Origin: Chitinophagaceae bacterium
Lineage (GTDB): Bacteria > Bacteroidota > Bacteroidia > Chitinophagales > Chitinophagaceae
DNA: 55,355 nt
Assembly (NCBI GenBank): GCA_947458275.1
Contig: CANGYR010000016.1
Span: forward strand, 1 to 55,355
Direction: 5' to 3'
The position numbers and the translations under genes were made by a program. Below the pieces are notes generated by a model. The model did no database searches. It saw only the letters and a list, made by a program, of their open reading frames with translations, and was not told the origin of the DNA. Of the stretch, positions 25,813 through 35,182 are shown piece after piece. The stretch's first letter is position 1; each line of letters starts with the position of its first letter.

Positions 25813-28116
25813 TTGGTAAATAAAGAAAAAAATAGCGCAACAGATAATCGTACAGTCGTCAATATTGATGCGCCCAATCATGTAACGGGGAAATCTATTT
25901 ACGTTGATGATATACCCGGCATGGAAGGCATGCTGTATCTTAAAATATTTGACTCCACCATTGCTCACGGAAAAATAACATCTCTTGATTATAGCGAAGC
26001 TGCATTAGTGGAAGGAGTAGAAAAAATATTCAGCCATAAAGATATTACCGGAGAAAACCAGATTGGCGGAATTATTCCAGATGAGCCGTTACTGGCAGAA
26101 GACGAGGTCCACTTTATGGGGCAGCCCATTTTAATTATTGCTGCCGATACTGAAGACGCAGCAGAAGAGGCACTGAAAAAAATAAAAATCAGTTTTGAGC
26201 CGCTGCCCGTTATTACGAATCCGAGGGAGGCATTTGCAAAAGGGAAAATTTTATCGCCTTCCCGAAAATTTGTTTTGGGCGATAGTGCCAAAGCGTTCTC
26301 CAATTGTAAATATATTTTTGAAGGGAAAACTGAAACGAACGGACAAGAGCATCTTTATCTGGAAACACAGGGCGCTTATTCCATGCCGACAGAACACAAC
26401 AGCGTAAAAGTTTTTTCCTCAACACAAGGTCCCACTGCAGTTCAACGAACCATTGCCAGAGTTTTGGGTGTGGGCATGAATAATGTGGAAGTGGATGTAG
26501 CCAGACTGGGCGGTGGTTTTGGGGGAAAGGAAGATCAGGCATCAGGATGGGCAGCAATGGCTGCTTTGGTTGCCTATGTAATGAGAAGGCCTGCCAAATG
26601 CATCCTTCACCGCATGGAAGACATGCGTATGACAGGAAAAAGAAATCCCTACAGTAGTGATTATAAAATTGGTCTGGATGAACATTTCAATATCCTTGCC
26701 TATGATGTCACTTTTCATCAAAATGGCGGTGCCGCAGCAGATTTATCTCCTGCCATTCTCGAAAGAACATTGTTCCACTGCACCAACAGTTACCATATTC
26801 CGAATGTCACGGCCACTGCGCATTCCTGCAAGACAAACCTCCCGCCCAATACTGCCTTTCGTGGTTTTGGCGGGCCACAGGGAATGTTTGTTATAGAAGC
26901 CGCTATTGATCATGCTGCCAAACAGTTAGGAATAGACGCAATGGTGATACAGCAAAGGAATTTATTGAAAGACGGAAGTGAATTCCCTTACGGACAAATA
27001 GTCAATGAATGTGAAGCAGGAAGTTGCTGGAACGAAGCCTCATCGAAATTTAACATTGAAAAAGTAAAGAAAACAATTGCCACTTTTAATAATCAAAATG
27101 ATTTTTTAAAAAAAGGCCTGTCTGTCATGCCGATTTGTTTTGGCATTTCTTTTACCAATACGATGATGAATCATGCCAGAGCGCTCGTGCATGTATATTC
27201 AGACGGAACCGTTGGCGTAAGCACCGGTGCAGTCGAAATGGGACAGGGGGTGAATACAAAAATGCTGCAGGTGGCGGCAGAAACACTCGGTGTAAATAAA
27301 AGCAACATCAAACTGGAAAGCACCAATACAACAAGAGTTGCCAACACTTCCCCTACTGCGGCAAGTGCAACGGCAGACCTGAATGGTAAAGCGCTGCTGG
27401 ATGCCTGCGAACAGATCAATGAGCGGTTGCATGATTTCATCAGAACACTGACAGGCAATGATGAAGATGCAATTAAAATCATCAATGAGGCAGTTTATAT
27501 CAACGAAGAGGCATCTGTTTATACCTGGAAAAACATCATTCAGCAGGCATTTATGAAGCGTATCAACCTGAGTGCAAAAGGACATTATGCCACACCGATT
27601 ATTCATTACGACAAAACAATAGAAAAAGGACATCCATTTGCTTATCATGTTTACGGGACTTCCATTCATGAAGTAACCGTAGACTGTTTGAGAGGCACTT
27701 ATGAAATTGATTCGGTAAGAATTATACACGATGCCGGAAAAAGTATCAATGAACTGATAGATCTCGGGCAATGTGAAGGCGGCCTCGTTCAAGGCATCGG
27801 ATGGATGACAATGGAAGAAGTGGTATACAATGAAAACGGAAAGCTTTTGTCAAATGCATTGAGCACTTATAAGATACCTGACATCTATTCTGTACCGAAA
27901 GAAATTGACATAGAATTTTTATCGACAGAAAAAAACAATCTGGCCATCATGAAATCAAAAGCGGTCGGTGAACCCCCGCTCATGTATGGCATTGGCAGTT
28001 ACTTTGCCATTCGAAATGCAGTACTGGCATTCAATCCTTCATCAAATATCACCTATTCATCTCCCATTACACCGGAAAAAGTGCTGATGGGCCTATATCA
28101 TAAAAGTGAACAGTAA
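25813..28116 (+). CDS. xdhB: Xanthine dehydrogenase, molybdopterin subunit
   Basis: 767 residues; the only upstream start that keeps the conserved N-terminus is TTG at 25813. Molybdopterin-binding motifs GGGFGGKE (233-240), FRGFGGPQG and SPTAASATADLNG are intact. Substrate residues corresponding to bovine Glu802, Arg880 and Glu1261 are visible as Glu184 (YLETQG), Arg350 (FRGFGG) and Glu720 (VGEPPLM). This favours true xanthine/hypoxanthine oxidation over other family activities. It lies 27 bases after xdhA and overlaps allB by 11 bases. Confidence 0.94.
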   Translation: MVNKEKNSATDNRTVVNIDAPNHVTGKSIYVDDIPGMEGMLYLKIFDSTIAHGKITSLDYSEAALVEGVEKIFSHKDITGENQIGGIIPDEPLLAEDEVHFMGQPILIIAADTEDAAEEALKKIKISFEPLPVITNPREAFAKGKILSPSRKFVLGDSAKAFSNCKYIFEGKTETNGQEHLYLETQGAYSMPTEHNSVKVFSSTQGPTAVQRTIARVLGVGMNNVEVDVARLGGGFGGKEDQASGWAAMAALVAYVMRRPAKCILHRMEDMRMTGKRNPYSSDYKIGLDEHFNILAYDVTFHQNGGAAADLSPAILERTLFHCTNSYHIPNVTATAHSCKTNLPPNTAFRGFGGPQGMFVIEAAIDHAAKQLGIDAMVIQQRNLLKDGSEFPYGQIVNECEAGSCWNEASSKFNIEKVKKTIATFNNQNDFLKKGLSVMPICFGISFTNTMMNHARALVHVYSDGTVGVSTGAVEMGQGVNTKMLQVAAETLGVNKSNIKLESTNTTRVANTSPTAASATADLNGKALLDACEQINERLHDFIRTLTGNDEDAIKIINEAVYINEEASVYTWKNIIQQAFMKRINLSAKGHYATPIIHYDKTIEKGHPFAYHVYGTSIHEVTVDCLRGTYEIDSVRIIHDAGKSINELIDLGQCEGGLVQGIGWMTMEEVVYNENGKLLSNALSTYKIPDIYSVPKEIDIEFLSTEKNNLAIMKSKAVGEPPLMYGIGSYFAIRNAVLAFNPSSNITYSSPITPEKVLMGLYHKSEQ

Positions 28117-29440
28117 AGAAAAAAAAATATACAGTGACAGGTGCTGGGTTGATGGTAAACTTCAACCGGCTACCATAACTATGGAAAACGGCATCATCAC
28201 TAAAATTGAATTTTACAAGGCAGATAATTCAGAAGATGCAGGCAATGCAGTTATCATGCCCGGTGTAATAGATGCGCATGTACATATCAATGAGCCAGGT
28301 CGGGCAGAGTGGGAAGGTTTTGATACTGCAACAAAAGCCGCAGCAGCGGGCGGAAGTACGACCGTTGTTGATATGCCACTGAACTCAAGTCCGGTAACCA
28401 CTTCTGTACAATCGTTGAAAGAAAAAGTTGCTGCATCAAACAATCAATTACATGTAAACTGTGGATTTTACGGAGGACTGATACCAGGAAATGAAAATGA
28501 ATTGAAAGGATTGATTGAAGGCGGTGTGTTGGGAATTAAATGCTTTTTGGTTGATTCAGGCATTGATGAGTTTCCCAATGTAACCAAAGAAGATCTGGAA
28601 AAAGCCATGCCCATATTGGCTTCATACAATATTCCTTTACTTGGACATTGTGAACTGGAAAGTGAAATTCCCGATAATGATTTTAGTAATCATCCGAAAA
28701 GTTATAGCCATTATCTTGCCAGCCGACCAAAAAAATGGGAAAACGATGCCATCAATTTAATGATTGGATTAAGTGCTAAACATGATTGTCCGATTCATAT
28801 AGTTCACGTATCATCAGCCGAAGCTTTGCTGAGCATTGAAAAAGCAAAAGAAAAAGGATTGAAGGTCACCGCCGAAACTTGCGCGCAATATCTTTATTTC
28901 AATGCAGAAGACATACCTGACGGACAAACAATTTATAAATGCGCTCCTCCCATCAGAGAAAAAGCCAATAATGAATTATTGAAAGAGGCATTGAAGAAAG
29001 GAGTCCTTGATTTTATTGCAACAGACCACTCTCCTGCTCCCCCTTCATTAAAAGAAATTGAAAGCGGCAATCTTCAGAAAGCGTGGGGAGGAATTGCCGG
29101 CATACAATTCTTGTTGCCTGCTTCCTGGACTGCCATGAAAGAGCAAATGTCTTTGGAACAATTCATTCCGCTGCTCACTTCACAGCCCGCTGCATTTTTA
29201 AAGTCAGATCATAAAAAAGGAAAAATAGCCATCGGCTTTGCTGCCGATCTGGTATGCTGGAATCCTGAAAAACAATTTACAGCCACATTAGATAACGTTC
29301 AGTTCAAACATAAAATAAGTCCATACATCGGGAAACAATTTTTTGGTGAGGTAGAACAAACCATAGTAAACGGAGATACGGTATTTTTGAAAAACGAATT
29401 CATACATCTTAAAAAAGGCAAATGGCTTCACCATCAGTAA
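28106..29440 (+). CDS. allB: Allantoinase
   Basis: A 444-residue cyclic amidohydrolase that opens allantoin to allantoate. Metal ligands are visible: His58 and His60 in DAHVH, the carbamylated Lys145 in GIKCF, His181 in GHCELE, His234 in HIVHVSS, and Asp in ATDHSP. A GTG at 28106 is the only in-frame start that keeps the conserved beginning; it lies inside the last codons of xdhB. The neighbouring urate and allantoate enzymes support allantoinase over hydantoinase. Confidence 0.92.
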   Translation: MNSKEKKIYSDRCWVDGKLQPATITMENGIITKIEFYKADNSEDAGNAVIMPGVIDAHVHINEPGRAEWEGFDTATKAAAAGGSTTVVDMPLNSSPVTTSVQSLKEKVAASNNQLHVNCGFYGGLIPGNENELKGLIEGGVLGIKCFLVDSGIDEFPNVTKEDLEKAMPILASYNIPLLGHCELESEIPDNDFSNHPKSYSHYLASRPKKWENDAINLMIGLSAKHDCPIHIVHVSSAEALLSIEKAKEKGLKVTAETCAQYLYFNAEDIPDGQTIYKCAPPIREKANNELLKEALKKGVLDFIATDHSPAPPSLKEIESGNLQKAWGGIAGIQFLLPASWTAMKEQMSLEQFIPLLTSQPAAFLKSDHKKGKIAIGFAADLVCWNPEKQFTATLDNVQFKHKISPYIGKQFFGEVEQTIVNGDTVFLKNEFIHLKKGKWLHHQ

Positions 29441-30444
29441 AAGAAATAATTAAAGATTCACCGGCTTTTACCCAGCTCACTGATCTGGCTGCAGAGCGTT
29501 TGGGCGGAAAGGTTTTATATGCGACAGATGATTTTTTTGCAGAAAAAGAAAATCTTATCAAACCCGGAAGAGGAATTTTTATTGTTGACAAATACACAGA
29601 CCGCGGCAAGTGGATGGACGGATGGGAAAGTCGCAGAAAAAGAACGCCCGGCCACGACTGGTGTGTAGTCCAATTAGCCACTTCCGGAAAAATCACCGGC
29701 TTCGATATCGATACTCATTTCTTTTTAGGCAACCATCCCCCGTTCGCCTCCATCGAAGCGGCAAATATTTCCGGCGATACCACTCCGGACAATTGGGATA
29801 CTGTTGCTTGGATAGAGATCTTGCCGAAATCACATCTGGATGCAGGTTCGCAAAACTTTTTTGAAATCAACAGCAATGAAATATTCACCCATCTTCGTCT
29901 GCATATTTATCCCGATGGCGGCGTAGCGAGATTGAAAGTATATGGTGAAGTCTTCAAAAAATGGAATGAAGTAAAGGCAGATGAAGAAGTAGATTTAGCG
30001 GCCGCTATCAACGGAGGAAAATCTATTGCCTGCAATGATATGTTCTTCAGCTCGATGCAAAATTTGATTATGCCCGGTCGTGGTGTAAACATGGGTGACG
30101 GATGGGAGACCAAACGGAACCGAACGCCCAATAATGTAGACTGGGTGATGATAAAACTTGCCACAGAAGGAAGTATCAAAAAAATCATTGTGGATACAGC
30201 GCATTTCAAAGGAAACTATCCCGACAGGTGCTCGATAGAAGCGTGTAATAGTAACAGTGATGAAGCCCTAATCAGCGGAAATGTGCAGTGGGAGAATATT
30301 TTATCTGAAAAAAAATTGAGTGCTGATCATATTCATGAATTTGTGTGCGAGTCTGCCCAAAGAACTTACACACATGTAAGATTGAATATTTATCCCGACG
30401 GAGGGATCAGCCGTTTGAGGTTAATAGGAAATAAAAAAAGTTAG
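29422..30444 (+). CDS. alc: Allantoicase
   Basis: 340 residues made of two homologous allantoicase domains. Each has a PGRG...WE(S/T)(R/K)R(K/N)RTP motif (GWESRRKRTPG near 70 and GWETKRNRTPN near 228) and a YPDGG(V/I)(A/S)RL motif. It hydrolyses allantoate to ureidoglycolate and urea. It overlaps allB by 19 bases and is followed after five bases by puuD. No ureidoglycolate lyase of the AllA type is in the cluster. Confidence 0.95.
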   Translation: MASPSVKEIIKDSPAFTQLTDLAAERLGGKVLYATDDFFAEKENLIKPGRGIFIVDKYTDRGKWMDGWESRRKRTPGHDWCVVQLATSGKITGFDIDTHFFLGNHPPFASIEAANISGDTTPDNWDTVAWIEILPKSHLDAGSQNFFEINSNEIFTHLRLHIYPDGGVARLKVYGEVFKKWNEVKADEEVDLAAAINGGKSIACNDMFFSSMQNLIMPGRGVNMGDGWETKRNRTPNNVDWVMIKLATEGSIKKIIVDTAHFKGNYPDRCSIEACNSNSDEALISGNVQWENILSEKKLSADHIHEFVCESAQRTYTHVRLNIYPDGGISRLRLIGNKKS

Positions 30445-30449
30445 CATAC

Positions 30450-31853
30450 ATGACAATTGCATTAACATACGGATTACTGGCTTTTGTTTTATTGATGATT
30501 ACCATTATTTCATACAGACTGTCTGATATGATCAAAGTGGTAAAAATTGAGGAAAACGAAGACGGCGAGGAAAAACTGAACGGAGTGCAGAATCTGATGT
30601 ATACTTTAATTGTTCTGGTTATAACGGCGGCTATAGCATATACTTATTATTGCGTTAAAGGTTCTCCCTGGGAAAGTCATTTGATGGAGTGGCTGAACAT
30701 CATCGTGAGAGTCATGCACATCACTTTTGGAATAGCATGGATTGGCGCTTCTTTTTATTTTGTGTTTCTTGAAAATGCGCTCAACCGGACAGAGAATGTG
30801 CGTGACGAGCTTGCCGGAAATCTTTGGGCTGTTCATGGCGGAGGGTTTTATTATTTGGAAAAATATAAAGTCGCTCCCAAACAAATTCCCAAACACCTGC
30901 ACTGGTTTAAATACGAAGCCTACTTCACCTGGGTAAGCGGATTTTGTCTGCTATTCATTGTGTATTATTTCAATGCTTCTGCATTGTTGATAGATAAGAA
31001 CATATTGGACATCAGTCCCTGGCAGGCCATCAGCATCGGTGTTGGTTCCTTTGTAGCAGCATGGCTGATATATGATATACTTTGCAAAACGGTTTTGAAA
31101 AAAAATAATCTTTTATTTGTACTCATTGGTTTTTCTGTACTGGTAGGTTTTGCCATTTTCTATTCCCATGTTTTTAGTGCGAGAGCGGCTTTTATACATT
31201 TCGGTGCGATGATTGGAAGTATTATGGTGGCGAATGTTTTTTTCGTTATCATTCCTTCTCAAAAAGCAATGGTGAAAGCGGCAAAAGAAAATAAACCATT
31301 GAATCCACAACTCGGAAAGAATGCGTTGGCAAGATCGCTGCATAATAATTACTTCACTTTGCCTGTGTTGTTTGTAATGGTCAGCAATCATTTCCCCAGT
31401 ACTTTTGGCTATAAATTCCCCTGGCTCACGCTGATGATTATTACGGTGGCAAGTGCCGGAATAAAACATTACCTCAACCTGAGAGAGAAAAAAGTACAAA
31501 GCTTTTGGGTGTTTCCGGTTTCTGTAGCCATTTTACTGGCAGGAGCATTTATTTCTGCTCCCTCAAAAAATCCGAATGAATGCAAATCAGAAGTTAGTAT
31601 AACCGAAGTAAATACAATTATTCAAAAAAGATGTGTTAGCTGTCATTCATCCCGACCAACAGACGATGTTTACAAAGTAGCACCCAACGGAGTGATGTAT
31701 GACACACCTGAAGATATCGTAAAGAAAAAAGACCTGATCATGCAGCGTGTGGTGATTACGAAAACCATGCCACAGAACAATAAAACGAATATTACAGAAG
31801 AAGAAAGAAATGCAATAAGATGCTGGATAGAACAGGGTGCTAAAATAAAATAA
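30450..31853 (+). CDS. puuD: Membrane-bound cytochrome c urate oxidase
   Basis: 467 residues. The N-terminal two-thirds contain about eight transmembrane segments with conserved histidines (RVMHITFGIAWIGASFYF, then VHGGGFYYLEKYK), and the C-terminus is a c-type cytochrome domain with heme motif CVSCH (395-399) and likely axial Met440 (TKTMPQ). This is the architecture of the PuuD family, which oxidises urate to 5-hydroxyisourate at the membrane and passes electrons to the respiratory chain. No soluble uricase or FAD-type urate hydroxylase is present, so PuuD is the only candidate for this step here. Confidence 0.93.
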   Translation: MTIALTYGLLAFVLLMITIISYRLSDMIKVVKIEENEDGEEKLNGVQNLMYTLIVLVITAAIAYTYYCVKGSPWESHLMEWLNIIVRVMHITFGIAWIGASFYFVFLENALNRTENVRDELAGNLWAVHGGGFYYLEKYKVAPKQIPKHLHWFKYEAYFTWVSGFCLLFIVYYFNASALLIDKNILDISPWQAISIGVGSFVAAWLIYDILCKTVLKKNNLLFVLIGFSVLVGFAIFYSHVFSARAAFIHFGAMIGSIMVANVFFVIIPSQKAMVKAAKENKPLNPQLGKNALARSLHNNYFTLPVLFVMVSNHFPSTFGYKFPWLTLMIITVASAGIKHYLNLREKKVQSFWVFPVSVAILLAGAFISAPSKNPNECKSEVSITEVNTIIQKRCVSCHSSRPTDDVYKVAPNGVMYDTPEDIVKKKDLIMQRVVITKTMPQNNKTNITEEERNAIRCWIEQGAKIK

Positions 31854-31881
31854 CCGAATATTGCAATCATAATAACATAAT

Positions 31882-32721
31882 ATGAATTTACAGGAGTTTA
31901 ATAAAGTGGATAAATCTATCGCCGAAAAGGAACTTTTCGCTTGCTGCGGTTCAGAGAAATGGACATCATCACTATTGAATCATTTTCCATTTTCTTCTAC
32001 AAAAGAACTTGTTGAAAAGGCAACGGATATCTGGTACAACAAATGCAATGCAGATGACTGGCGTGCATCATTTACCCATCATCCTAAAATCGGCAACGCC
32101 TCCTCACTGGAAAAAAAATATGCGGGCGATGAGCAGTCAGGCGTAAGTGCCGCTTCAGCTACAACCATTCATTTGCTGGCTAAAGCAAATGAAGATTATG
32201 AAAAAAAATTCGGATTTATTTTTATTGTTTGTGCAACCGGGAAATCTGCAGATGAAATGTTGCGATTGCTGCAGAACCGTCTCGCAAACAACCTAAATGA
32301 CGAATTGAATATCGCCATGGGCGAACAACATAAGATAACCATCATTCGTCTTAAAAAATTACTGACCACTGAAAACTGGAGCTGGTTGAAGGTAAGTCAA
32401 CTTACCACACATGTGCTCGATACCTCTATTGGTAAGCCGGGAAAAGACATTACCATAAAGCTCACCAAAACAAGCGGCGAAATAATAGCACAGGGAGTAA
32501 CCAACAGCGATGGCAGAATAGGCGACTTGCTGCCACCTGAAAGAATTCTCAGCCCGGGTAATTATAAAATGGTTTTTGATACCGGGAATTATTTTTCCTC
32601 CAATAATGTAAAAGGATTCTATCCGGAGGTGGAAATTCAATTCACGATAACAGATGACAGCCATTATCATGTGCCATTGCTGATCAATCCATTTGGATTT
32701 TCAACATACAGAGGCAGTTGA
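31882..32721 (+). CDS. uraD-uraH: OHCU decarboxylase / 5-hydroxyisourate hydrolase fusion
   Basis: A 279-residue two-domain enzyme. Residues 1-165 form an OHCU decarboxylase with the catalytic His67 in THHPKIG. Residues about 172-279 form a transthyretin-like HIU hydrolase with His177 (THVLD), Arg212 (DGRIGDLL), His263 (HYHVPLL) and the C-terminal YRGS signature. Together they take 5-hydroxyisourate to S-allantoin. The order is the same as in the plant allantoin synthase fusion. It lies between puuD and the CitE-like gene. Confidence 0.93.
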   Translation: MNLQEFNKVDKSIAEKELFACCGSEKWTSSLLNHFPFSSTKELVEKATDIWYNKCNADDWRASFTHHPKIGNASSLEKKYAGDEQSGVSAASATTIHLLAKANEDYEKKFGFIFIVCATGKSADEMLRLLQNRLANNLNDELNIAMGEQHKITIIRLKKLLTTENWSWLKVSQLTTHVLDTSIGKPGKDITIKLTKTSGEIIAQGVTNSDGRIGDLLPPERILSPGNYKMVFDTGNYFSSNNVKGFYPEVEIQFTITDDSHYHVPLLINPFGFSTYRGS

Positions 32722-32767
32722 TAAATTATTTTCATAAACATATCCATTAAGAAGAAAAATAAACAAC

Positions 32768-34108
32768 ATGAGTGTATCCATTCCGTCAAACAAAAAAGAT
32801 CAACTGTTTGAGCAATTAAAAAAAGCAAATACCCAATTTCAGAAAATTTATCCCGGCGACAGAAGCGAACGCCAGCCGGTGCATACACTTTATGGAGGCG
32901 CTAACCTTTTCAAGTACGATGCTGCGAGAGCGCTGGGAGAAAGATCACTGGAAATATTTCAGACATATGCCCCCGATGCGGAGACTTTCGGAAAAGTTTT
33001 CGGATTGGACAATAAATCAGATTTCAGCAGTAAAATATATCATAAAGTAATTGCGAAATTAAAATCGGAAGCCATTGAAGATTTTCGTATTGACTTTGAA
33101 GATGGTTATGGCAACAGGAGCAATGAGGAAGAAGATGAAACTGCCGCATTCGCTGCAAAAGAAGTAGCAAGAGGAATGAAAGAAAAAACTTTATCTCCTT
33201 TCATCGGTATTCGCATCAAACCTTTTACAGAAGAAATGAAAGAAAGAGGATTGAGAACGCTGGATATTTTTGTGAGTACATTGGTAAATGAAACCAATGG
33301 CCTGTTGCCGGAAAACTTTGTGGTGATGTTACCTAAGGTTACCATTCCTGAACAACCCGCTACGCTTGCAGGTTTCTTCGATATTCTGGAAGAAGAATTA
33401 AAGCTCGCAAAAGGAAGTTTAAAGATGGAGATGATGGTAGAAACTACACAATCTATCATGGCAATTGACGGCACAAACCCACTCTATAAATTTATAGAGG
33501 CGAGCAACGGAAGATGTATTGCAATGCATTTCGGGACATACGACTATACGGCTTCCTGCAGCATCACTGCCCGTTATCAAGAAATGGATCATCCGGTTTG
33601 TGATTTTGCGCACCACATGACCAAAGTAGCCCTTGCTCATACCGGCATTTGGTTAAGTGATGGCGCTACCAATACCATGCCCATCGGTCCGCATAGAGGT
33701 GAAAATCTCACTGCTGAACAATTACAGGAAAACAGAGAAGTTGTTTGGCGCGCTTGGAAAAAAGGATACGATCATATACGCCATTCATTGTGGAATGGAT
33801 TTTATCAGGGATGGGATTTGAATCCGGGACAATTTCCTATGCGTTATACTGCCGTTTATGCATTTTTTCTGGAAAGCTATGACGATGCCGTAGAAAGATT
33901 GAAAACATTTGTTGATAAAGCTGCAAGGGCAACATTAATCGGAGATGTATTTGACGATGCCGCGACAGGACAGGGATTGCTGAATTATTTCCTTCGTGCA
34001 TTAAACAGCGGAGCAATTACTGAAGAAGAAGTAATGGCAACCGGACTCACCCTCGATGAAATACGCGGACGTTCTTTCAAAAAGATTTTGGAAAACAGAA
34101 AAAAATAA
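32768..34108 (+). CDS. CitE/malate-synthase-like TIM-barrel protein of unknown function (DUF6986-like)
   Basis: 446 residues with features of the HpcH/HpaI-CitE-malate synthase superfamily: a likely metal-binding segment IDFEDGYG (108-115), a Glu in METMVE-like EMMVETTQS (Glu225), and HFGTYDYTASC (254-264). It is longer than CitE. Proteins of this kind occur near purine degradation genes, but I know of no proven reaction. Because allantoicase yields ureidoglycolate, which decays or is cleaved to glyoxylate, a lyase or condensing enzyme for glyoxylate or a related C2 acid is a reasonable guess. Gaps of 46 bases before and 3 after place it in the operon. Confidence 0.75.
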   Translation: MSVSIPSNKKDQLFEQLKKANTQFQKIYPGDRSERQPVHTLYGGANLFKYDAARALGERSLEIFQTYAPDAETFGKVFGLDNKSDFSSKIYHKVIAKLKSEAIEDFRIDFEDGYGNRSNEEEDETAAFAAKEVARGMKEKTLSPFIGIRIKPFTEEMKERGLRTLDIFVSTLVNETNGLLPENFVVMLPKVTIPEQPATLAGFFDILEEELKLAKGSLKMEMMVETTQSIMAIDGTNPLYKFIEASNGRCIAMHFGTYDYTASCSITARYQEMDHPVCDFAHHMTKVALAHTGIWLSDGATNTMPIGPHRGENLTAEQLQENREVVWRAWKKGYDHIRHSLWNGFYQGWDLNPGQFPMRYTAVYAFFLESYDDAVERLKTFVDKAARATLIGDVFDDAATGQGLLNYFLRALNSGAITEEEVMATGLTLDEIRGRSFKKILENRKK

Positions 34109-34111
34109 AGG

Positions 34112-35086
34112 TTGCAAATCTGGGAGTTTATACGCCAAAAACTTATCGCCTCTCAAAAGGTAATTCTCCTTTGTGTACTTGAAAGCAAAGGAAGTTCACC
34201 GGGAAGAAGAGGATTTAAAATGGCAGTCTCTTCAGATGATGATTTTTCTGGTACAATCGGCGGCGGTATCATGGAATTTAAACTAGTGGAGAAAGCTAAA
34301 TCTTTACTTCAAGATGATAATATGGCTGTTTCAGTAATGGAGCAGTTTCACGACAAAGAACATGCTGCCCAACAATCCGGCATGATTTGTTCCGGCAGCC
34401 AGAAAATTGCTTTTATTCCTTTAAGTTCAGCCGATATTCATACAATTAAAACCTTAAAAGACAGCAACGCGGAAAGTCAACAGTTTTTTAAAATTTCTCC
34501 AAATGGCATTGAAATAATTGCTGAATTAAAAAGCGAGTTCTTCTATAAAACATCTGAAGAATGGCAATATCAGGAAGCAGTTAATCATCGCTCCGTCATT
34601 CACATTATCGGCGGAGGACATGTCAGTCTTGCACTCTCTGAATTAATGCATATGCTTGGTTTTTATGTACACGTATATGACGACAGAATAGATTTAAACA
34701 CTTTAGAGGAAAATATTTTTGCCGATGAGAAGCATCTGGTTGATTATGGTGCTATTGAAAATTATCTGAAGGCAACTCCTTCGGATTTTGTAGTGATTAT
34801 GACAATAGGGTATCGGACCGACAAGTTGGTGCTTAAACAACTACTCGGAAAATCATTTTATTACCTGGGAATGCTGGGAAGTGAAAATAAAATCAAAAAA
34901 TTGTTTGAGGAGCTTAAAGAAGAAGGTTTTGATGACAATATTTTAAGTAAAGTATTTGCTCCGATAGGAATAAATATATTCAGCCAGACAACTAAAGAAA
35001 TCGCTGTTAGTATTGTAGCTGAAATTATCAGAGAAAAAAATAAGATTTTGCCGAGCGGCAGAATAAATAAAGAAAGCAATCCTTGA
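34112..35086 (+). CDS. xdhC: XdhC-type molybdenum cofactor insertion/sulfuration factor
   Basis: 324 residues. The N-terminal XdhC/CoxI domain (GSSPGRRGFKMAV, GTIGGGIMEFKLVE) is followed by a Rossmann-like C-terminal domain (IIGGGHVSLALSELMHMLGF, DYGAIENYL, MLGSENK). The family binds Moco and helps load the sulfurated form into xanthine dehydrogenase. Translation appears to begin at TTG (34112), three bases after the preceding stop. Last gene before the Moco biosynthesis block. Confidence 0.9.
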   Translation: MQIWEFIRQKLIASQKVILLCVLESKGSSPGRRGFKMAVSSDDDFSGTIGGGIMEFKLVEKAKSLLQDDNMAVSVMEQFHDKEHAAQQSGMICSGSQKIAFIPLSSADIHTIKTLKDSNAESQQFFKISPNGIEIIAELKSEFFYKTSEEWQYQEAVNHRSVIHIIGGGHVSLALSELMHMLGFYVHVYDDRIDLNTLEENIFADEKHLVDYGAIENYLKATPSDFVVIMTIGYRTDKLVLKQLLGKSFYYLGMLGSENKIKKLFEELKEEGFDDNILSKVFAPIGINIFSQTTKEIAVSIVAEIIREKNKILPSGRINKESNP

Positions 35087-35095
35087 ATTATTGGT

Positions 35096-35103
35096 TAAAT
35101 TTG
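35096..35103 (+). promoter_or_regulatory. Candidate -7 promoter element for the Moco gene block
   Basis: TAAATTTG matches TAnnTTTG in the 96-base gap between xdhC and moaA. No good -33 partner at 17-20 bases was found. The gap shows no recognisable Moco riboswitch structure. Confidence 0.3.
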
Positions 35104-35182
35104 TTTCGTATCAATTCGGATTGGAAATTTTTCACAATGTTTAATAGCTGGATTTGTTAATTGCAGAGATTGAAAAAATATT

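Noticed and set aside
35087..35182. Possible Moco riboswitch before moaA
   Set aside because: The 96-base gap shows no stems or motifs resembling the known Moco element; only a -7 promoter match is visible.
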